DNA of 64,000 nucleotides from Xiphophorus maculatus. Lineage: Eukaryota > Chordata > Actinopteri > Cyprinodontiformes > Poeciliidae. Of the stretch, positions 60,601-64,000 are shown piece by piece; positions within the stretch are counted from its first letter, which is position 1; every line of letters begins with the position of its first letter. The position numbers and the translations under genes are program-made. The stretch lies in NCBI RefSeq assembly GCF_002775205.1, contig NC_036456.1, positions 9,699,463 to 9,763,462 on the forward strand, written 5' to 3'. The notes under the pieces were generated by a model. That model did no database searches, was not told the DNA's origin, and saw only the letters and a program-made list of their open reading frames with translations.

Positions 60601-62050
60601 ACAGAGGCGTCGGCGAACTCGCCAACCGCTTGGGGTTCAGGTAGACACACACTTCCTTCAGCCGCCGCCGCTGAACGGTCACGCCCTGCTGCTGCCCCGG
60701 CTGCGTCTTCAGGATGGAAGCTGGAGGCGAGGAAGTCGCTTTGCCTCTGCTGCCGTCTTTGCCTCCTTTGCGCTGAGACGGACGGCGTTTCCTCCCCAGA
60801 ATCCTGGCTAGCTTTTTGAGAGCGGGCTCGCCTTTCCTCCGCGAGCCGCGCCGCTGCGTGCTGGCCTGCTCCGTGATGACCTCTGCCTCCTTTTCACTGA
60901 AGCGGACGTGGTTAGTGGATAAGCACTGGCTCGCGGCGACCCGCGCCAACGCGGCCTCCTCCTCGCCCTCGCTTAGCTCCAGGTAGAACAGTTCCCCGTT
61001 CTTCTGGATGTCATCCAGCCATTCTGGCTCCAGGTCACTGAAACCAAAACAGAGCGTTTAGGAGACAGGATGAACCAAACCAAACCCCTGGCGGAACCAC
61101 CGCTTTTGCCTTCTAAACTTACAAAGTGAAACTTTTTAAACACAAATGAGCAAGTAAAATAAAATTTTTAAAATTTTCTTAAGATGGTGTTTGATTTATT
61201 GCGATTGTCTGGAGCCTTTTTTGTTACTTATTTATACGGTTGCTTTATAGATTCATTCAAGTTTCCATGTCATTTTCTCTTTAAACTCTTTAAATGTTCT
61301 CTAATAAAAAAAAAAGAACAAAACATGTGGAGCCTCACAGAACAACTGGATCTACTTTAGTATAAGACGACTTCTGAGGGCAAGCAGCTGCGCTAAACTT
61401 TATTTAAGGTGATCAGAGTAAAAGGGAATACAAATCCTTGCTACGCTAATAATGCACTATTCTGCGTTGGCATTAATGCCAACGCAGAATATAGTTGGTA
61501 TTTATGAGTTCGTGTTTGCAAAGTCACAAAATAATAGTAGGAATACTTTCACAGCCACAGGAAATTATAAAAGGCTGTATTAATGTGCATGGTTTGCAAT
61601 ATTTAATACGAGAGCTACAAGTATTTTCTTCATTTATTCTGGCTTGCACAAGTAAAACGAAATTAAAAGCAAATTTATAGGAACATATTTAAAGTGGATT
61701 TAAAAAGCTCTACGTATTTAGATAAAAAAAAAGAATCTACATCCAGCCTATGTTGTTATAGATTAAGTGGGAACATGCTGTACGAGGGCTTTCTGGAATA
61801 AACAAGGGCGTCCAAACCAGAAAACATCTTATTATCTTTCTTGACTTTTATAGCACATATAGCAGCCTGAAACCGGAGCTGGAACTATTTTTTTTTGTCT
61901 CTAACCCCAGACTGAAACAAATCATCCTTACTAGTTGTAGTCGGAGCTGCTGAAACTCGATGATGTGGATTCAGTGTCCCCATCTTCTTCTGCTTTCTGA
62001 GTTGTCGAAAGTGCATTTTCAGAACAAAGTCCGGGGCTCACGGACGCCAT
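42563..62050 (-). CDS. intu: INTU, inturned planar cell polarity / ciliogenesis effector
   Basis: INTU joins FUZ and WDPCP in the CPLANE complex at the basal body; INTU-FUZ acts on Rab23 and IFT-A recruitment. Seventeen minus-strand coding exons: 62050-61932, 61037-60439, 59075-58990, 55175-54960, 51121-51003, 49529-49440, 47775-47698, 47583-47403, 47262-47209, 46934-46872, 46312-46100, 45998-45906, 45826-45410, 44261-44167, 44080-43891, 43080-42938, 42674-42563. The total is 2868 nt, 955 aa (human 942). It has an acidic/Ser-rich N-terminus, [32 protein letters not shown], a PDZ domain ([28 protein letters not shown]), longin-type segments ([38 protein letters not shown]), [11 protein letters not shown], and an end [20 protein letters not shown]. 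All phases close. Confidence 0.97.
43309..43697. mobile_element. Foldback MITE with about 60-bp inverted arms
   Basis: The left arm begins CACTGCAAAAACAAAACATC and contains AGTATTTTTAGTCTAGTTTC. The right arm is its near-exact inverse, ending GTGTTTTTGCAGTG. The total is 389 bp, in INTU intron 15. A solo end of the TAGGCCTGTCACAA MITE follows directly at 43706-43769. Confidence 0.85.
43706..43769. mobile_element. TAGGCCTGTCACAA-type MITE, solo right end
   Basis: Only the right terminal region is present (TTATCATGCGATTAAGTG, then ATTGCGACGGGCTTA), abutting the foldback element, as if the latter's insertion or a deletion removed the remainder. Confidence 0.65.
44262..45409 (-). other. INTU intron 13
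   Basis: No gene recognised. It contains a perfect 12-bp-stem hairpin at 44431-44461. The minus-strand frame beyond the exon at 45410 stays open for a short while but is intronic. Confidence 0.7.
46401..46420. repeat. CA microsatellite in INTU intron
   Basis: Ten CA units between INTU exons 10 and 11. Confidence 0.9.
47930..49060 (-). mobile_element. Sleeping Beauty-like Tc1/mariner remnant
   Basis: In INTU intron 6. The plus strand carries in order the antisense words of an SB-type transposase: GGTTTACATACATTTATG, GACTTCCTGGCTGATGTCTT, CTGGGGATGGTGTCTTC, CCTCCAAATGTAAC, GGCCAAACTCTTCATGG, then CTTTTGATTATTCCATGATG. Coding is destroyed by indels and stops. Family assignment is from memory. 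Confidence 0.6.
49800..50960 (-). mobile_element. Possible second Tc1-like remnant
   Basis: Phrases such as TTTTCAATGGATTTCAGGTC and GAGATCATTTTCCTGTG recall antisense Tc1 transposase of another fish family. The right half (50390-50960) is unassigned. It lies in INTU intron 5, ending near exon 51003. Confidence 0.35.
51153..51600. mobile_element. hAT-like element, copy 4 (best preserved)
   Basis: CAGGGTTTCTGCAG at the left and GCGTGGACACCCTG at the right form imperfect inverted ends. The body carries TTTAAGACTTTTTAAGACC, GCCAGTGACGAAGACGAAC and a short GCTAGTTAGC tract. It starts about 30 bp upstream (gene sense) of INTU exon 5. Confidence 0.7.
51921..52364. mobile_element. TAGGCCTGTCACAA-type MITE, copy C (intact ends)
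   Basis: TAGGCCTGTCACAA at 51921-51934 and its perfect inverse TTGTGACAGGCCTA at 52351-52364. 444 bp with no coding capacity; orientation opposite to copies A and B. In INTU intron 4. Confidence 0.88.
52365..53640. other. INTU intron 4, featureless stretch
   Basis: No repeat end or exon recognised in this A/T-rich stretch. Confidence 0.5.
53650..54096 (+). pseudogene. 5'-truncated L2-like LINE, end of the reverse-transcriptase ORF
   Basis: The open frame 53656-54003 reads [17 protein letters not shown], then a region with [37 protein letters not shown] and KSRLKTHLF, the typical C-terminus of fish L2/Rex-type ORF2. It is followed by the tail AAGCACTTTGAACTGCC. Upstream RT motifs are absent, so this is a dead fragment, opposite in strand to INTU. 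Confidence 0.8.
54097..54461. mobile_element. TAGGCCTGTCACAA-type MITE, copy D, fused to LINE tail
   Basis: The left end CAAGCCTGTAATAAATTAAC starts exactly where the L2 tail stops; the right end is TTTTTGTAACAGGCCTA. Same orientation as copy C. Confidence 0.7.
56310..56885. mobile_element. hAT-like element, copy 5, with nested LINE tail
   Basis: Family words include AGACGCACAAAACAAAAATG, AAGACGAACATCGTCCAGC, ATTTAAGACCTGAGATTAAC and GACTTTTTAAGG. It is interrupted at 56531-56625 by an antisense L2 tail. Confidence 0.65.
56531..56625 (-). mobile_element. Short L2-like tail inserted in hAT-like copy 5
   Basis: On the minus strand it reads AAAGCACTTTGAATTGCC, TTGTTGCTGAAAATGTG, then TAATAAAATTACCTTACC. 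It is flanked by duplicated GCTAGCTAGCA at both sides, consistent with a target-site duplication. Confidence 0.7.
57679..57698. repeat. AC microsatellite
   Basis: Ten AC units in INTU intron 3. Confidence 0.9.
58425..58946. mobile_element. TAGGCCTGTCACAA-type MITE, copy E
   Basis: GCCTAAATTTGTCACAAG at left and TTATTGCGGCAGGTTA at right, same orientation as copies A and B. It contains a 17-bp tandem duplication AAAATTTTGTTTACAAC near 58675-58708. It ends 44 bp from INTU exon 3's donor. Confidence 0.7.
58990..59075 (-). CDS. intu: INTU exon: core of the PDZ domain
   Basis: 86-bp exon reading [20 protein letters not shown], then LSCIPGPTQ. With the ends of its neighbours it completes the PDZ fold characteristic of inturned. 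Confidence 0.93.
59076..60438 (-). other. INTU intron 2
   Basis: Contains the RT fragment at 59845-60080 and a Tc1-type 'GCAAAGTATGCATACTC' repeat near 59480-59560. No extra exon was seen. Confidence 0.6.
59845..60080 (+). pseudogene. LINE reverse-transcriptase fragment in INTU intron 2
   Basis: [20 protein letters not shown] at 59850 onward, then [11 protein letters not shown], the RT motifs GVPQGS.LGPLLF and MYADDTVIY with a lost catalytic Asp (ACDT for ADDT). In-frame stops follow. Opposite strand to INTU. Confidence 0.65.
61038..61931 (-). other. INTU intron 1
   Basis: 894 bp, A/T-rich; contains a 34-bp perfect palindrome at 61458-61491. Confidence 0.75.
61458..61491. repeat. 34-bp perfect palindrome
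   Basis: The left half TATTCTGCGTTGGCATT is followed immediately by its exact reverse complement, with no spacer. Confidence 0.95.
61932..62050 (-). CDS. intu: INTU first coding exon
   Basis: ATG at 62050-62048 with favourable context. It reads [18 protein letters not shown], then an acidic/Ser-rich stretch ending SSSDYN, with donor GTAAGG. MASV and the SSDY junction before DLEPEW match other vertebrates, which fixes this start. Confidence 0.93.
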
Positions 62051-62193
62051 CGTGTTGTAAAACCATCTCATTCAAGCGTAAAGTCCCGAACTGGAGCAAA
62101 AGTTAATTTCAGTACTTTATTTCTGGGGAATAAGAAAAAAAAAAAAAAAATGCTGTCGCCATGTTTGATTCAGCGCTGGCGACTGTGTACGGA

Positions 62194-62207
62194 GTGTCAC
62201 GTGACAC
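62194..62207. promoter_or_regulatory. Palindromic E-box upstream of INTU
   Basis: GTGTCACGTGACAC is a 14-bp perfect palindrome around CACGTG, matching USF/TFE-type sites, about 145 bp upstream of the INTU start codon. Function is inferred. Confidence 0.5.
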
Positions 62208-62239
62208 AAGAGCGTACGTTCTGATTGGTGGATGTCACC

Positions 62240-62254
62240 GTTGCCCTTAACAAC
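62240..62254. promoter_or_regulatory. Candidate X-box (RFX site) upstream of INTU
   Basis: GTTGCCCTTAACAAC has two half sites, GTTGCC and AACAAC, with a 3-nt spacer and fits the loose X-box pattern bound by RFX factors at ciliary genes. A reverse CCAAT (ATTGG) sits at about 62224-62228. Placement about 190 bp before a ciliogenesis gene makes it plausible. Confidence 0.4.
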
Positions 62255-62787
62255 ACACAAGCGTCGTCTTGGTAGCGGATTTGCAGACTGTTATGCCATT
62301 AAAAAAAATGACGATATTCCAGCGCCCATTTACGGGTGTTAACCTGTTCAGTCTTTGTTTAATCCACATAAACCTCCATTATGTAAAATAGAAAGACTGG
62401 TTTATATTAGTTATTTTCGTACCAACTAGCTTGAGAGAAGTTAGGTTAACTTTGCTAACTTGTCAAGTTGTATTTTAACCTGAAATGAGAGATTCGCGAC
62501 ATTAACGCGGATTCCAACTCAGACAATTAAAAAGGTGTACGCCATAAACAGCTTATAAAATGTCAATATACAACACACGACCAAAAGTGAATATCCAGCT
62601 TCTACTCGTTGATTTATTAGCTCAGATACCTTCAGGTTTTTTTTTTTTTTTTTGCTTTATTTTTAATCCACTTTGGCATTCGGCGCAAGCCTGGCAAAGT
62701 TCCCCGGCTCGCAAACAGAAGCAGACGATCGGCGAAAACGCTACCAAAACATAAAGTCATGAAATTTCCGAACAAGCTCCGACTGAC

Positions 62788-62933
62788 CTGTAAAGAAGAA
62801 CGCTGCGGATGGAGTCGAAGTCCTCCAAATTATTTGAGAACAAATTTCCATCTATGAGGTTAAACATCCTCTGGGTTTCATGTTTTGAAACGATGTTCTC
62901 AGTGAACAATAAGGAAAAGGCAAATGTAATTCC
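62788..62933 (-). CDS. Candidate exon upstream of INTU (alternative first exon or unknown gene)
   Basis: Minus-strand segment with acceptor GGTTTATTTACAG and good donor TTTACAG/GTCAGT. All 48 codons are open; it contains an internal ATG followed by FNLIDGNLFSNNLEDFDS and IRSVLLY. It ends in phase 2, the same phase as INTU exon 1, and could therefore splice to INTU exon 2. I do not recognise the protein. Chance openness is possible in 146 bp. Confidence 0.35.
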
Positions 62934-64000
62934 CTGTAAATAAACCTGATCCAGTCACTTCTTTCCTTTAAAATAAGGACTTTTGACCATCAACGCCACG
63001 GCAACATTAAGCTTGAGCTGCCTGACGGATGGATCCTCCCTCCAGCTTCCTACGTCAATCACTTTCTTTCTTTTTTTCCTTTGGCTTTTTCAAACCTTGA
63101 GTGTTTCTCCAGCTGAATGTAACCCAGCTATCTGCTTGGCGTTTTGAGAAAACTCTGGGCTACGACAGAAAGCTTAAGACTGTAATCACAACACAACTTA
63201 ATATATGATGCATTAATCTCTTAACTCACATATTGTTTTCTTTGTTCATCCCAATGAGAAGAGTGGTGCTGTTTGGTTATTGACAGATCCTGACAGTGTC
63301 CTAGCTTTCCAATGACGTCAAACACATGGAGATGAAAACAGAAGGTGTTCTGTACTAAGTGTTACCATTTGTGTTTTAGAAGCATAATTAAAGAAAAATA
63401 GACCTGAGTTGCTTAAACAGAGACAAAAAAAAATCCTTTTCTGCGCCATTAAATGCAAAAATAATTACCAAATTTCTATCGATTGCACTTTTTAATTGTA
63501 TTTAATTAATTGAATCATTTTTAATTGAATGAAAATAGCTGTTGACCTGAAAGCAGAGCACCGTTCATTACCAAGAACAGTTCCGACTAACTGGAGCGAT
63601 TCCTACCGCTAACTGTTCAAAGGAATCAAATCGCGACTGAACGACACATCAACAACGAGTTCTTTTCTTTACACCGGTACCTGCAGCTTTTCTTTCAAGT
63701 GACCCGGTTTTAAGCCAGTTTTCCACCGTTTCGTCGCGGACCGCACTTTGAAAGCGACATTTTGTTAGAATTACTTGTTCATCCCATTTAACCATCAGCA
63801 CAACCACTCTGATCATACTTCCGCCCTCGCTGTTTCCAAGGAAACAGTGAACGGTCATCAAAAGTGAAGAGCCCATGAACTCAATCATCACTCTTCACCC
63901 GCTTCGCGCTCAAGCAGAAGTATCACCAACTCATCATCGTGGTTAGCGAGACCATACAAATTAGAATCACATTTCTCAAGTCAAGAACTATAGAAATGAT
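62934..64000. other. Distal upstream region of INTU
   Basis: No recognised gene. It contains a CpG-richer block about 63640-63900 with an 18-bp palindrome CTGTTTCCAAGGAAACAG at 63830-63847 (loose X-box fit), and a minus-strand donor-like CTGCAG/GTACCG near 63700. This may be a second promoter for the candidate exon at 62788. Confidence 0.4.

Noticed and set aside
60475-60819. Plus-strand ORFs of 114 and 84 aa
   Set aside because: Antisense of INTU exon 2.

Overview
The window is vertebrate nuclear DNA, almost certainly from a ray-finned (teleost, probably percomorph) fish. Five protein-coding genes are split into short exons with GT-AG introns. The introns and spacers are A/T-rich and carry CA/GT microsatellites, Tc1/mariner, hAT-like and foldback DNA transposons, L2-like LINE tails and a tRNA-derived SINE. 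There is no prokaryotic or viral gene organisation.

Layout. 1-13.4 kb (+): the 3' two thirds of CLCN3 (endosomal 2Cl-/H+ exchanger ClC-3), including a 76-bp cassette exon and a terminal exon read in two frames. 13.4-19.1 kb: spacer with repeats and a 17-copy minisatellite (itself at 18.26-18.60 kb inside a transposon copy). 19.1-26.1 kb (-): MFAP3L, tail-to-tail with CLCN3. 29.7-38.3 kb (-): complete AADAT (kynurenine/alpha-aminoadipate aminotransferase, 13 coding exons, 425 aa). 38.2-38.7 kb: a compact divergent promoter shared by AADAT and INO80B. 38.7-41.7 kb (+): complete INO80B (339 aa). 42.1-62.05 kb (-): complete INTU (inturned, CPLANE ciliogenesis effector, 17 coding exons, 955 aa), tail-to-tail with INO80B. 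62.05-64 kb: INTU upstream region with E-box and X-box-like palindromes and an unexplained candidate coding exon.

The genes do not form a pathway; they are neighbours by synteny. CLCN3, MFAP3L and AADAT are also neighbours on human 4q33 (from memory), whereas INO80B and INTU lie elsewhere in human. All reading frames were rebuilt by hand across splice sites; every exon phase closes and the predicted lengths fit the families.

The strongest observation is the CLCN3 3' end. Including the 76-bp cassette shifts the last exon into a second open frame. The same roughly 90 bases then encode either the end of CBS2 or a basic linker leading to a poly-Glu tract and a PDZ-type C-terminus. Other points are a 3n-length open intron in INO80B behind a weak donor, a phase-matched candidate alternative first exon for INTU, nested transposons that record insertion order, a minisatellite born inside a transposon copy, and a recurring set of perfect short-loop hairpins.
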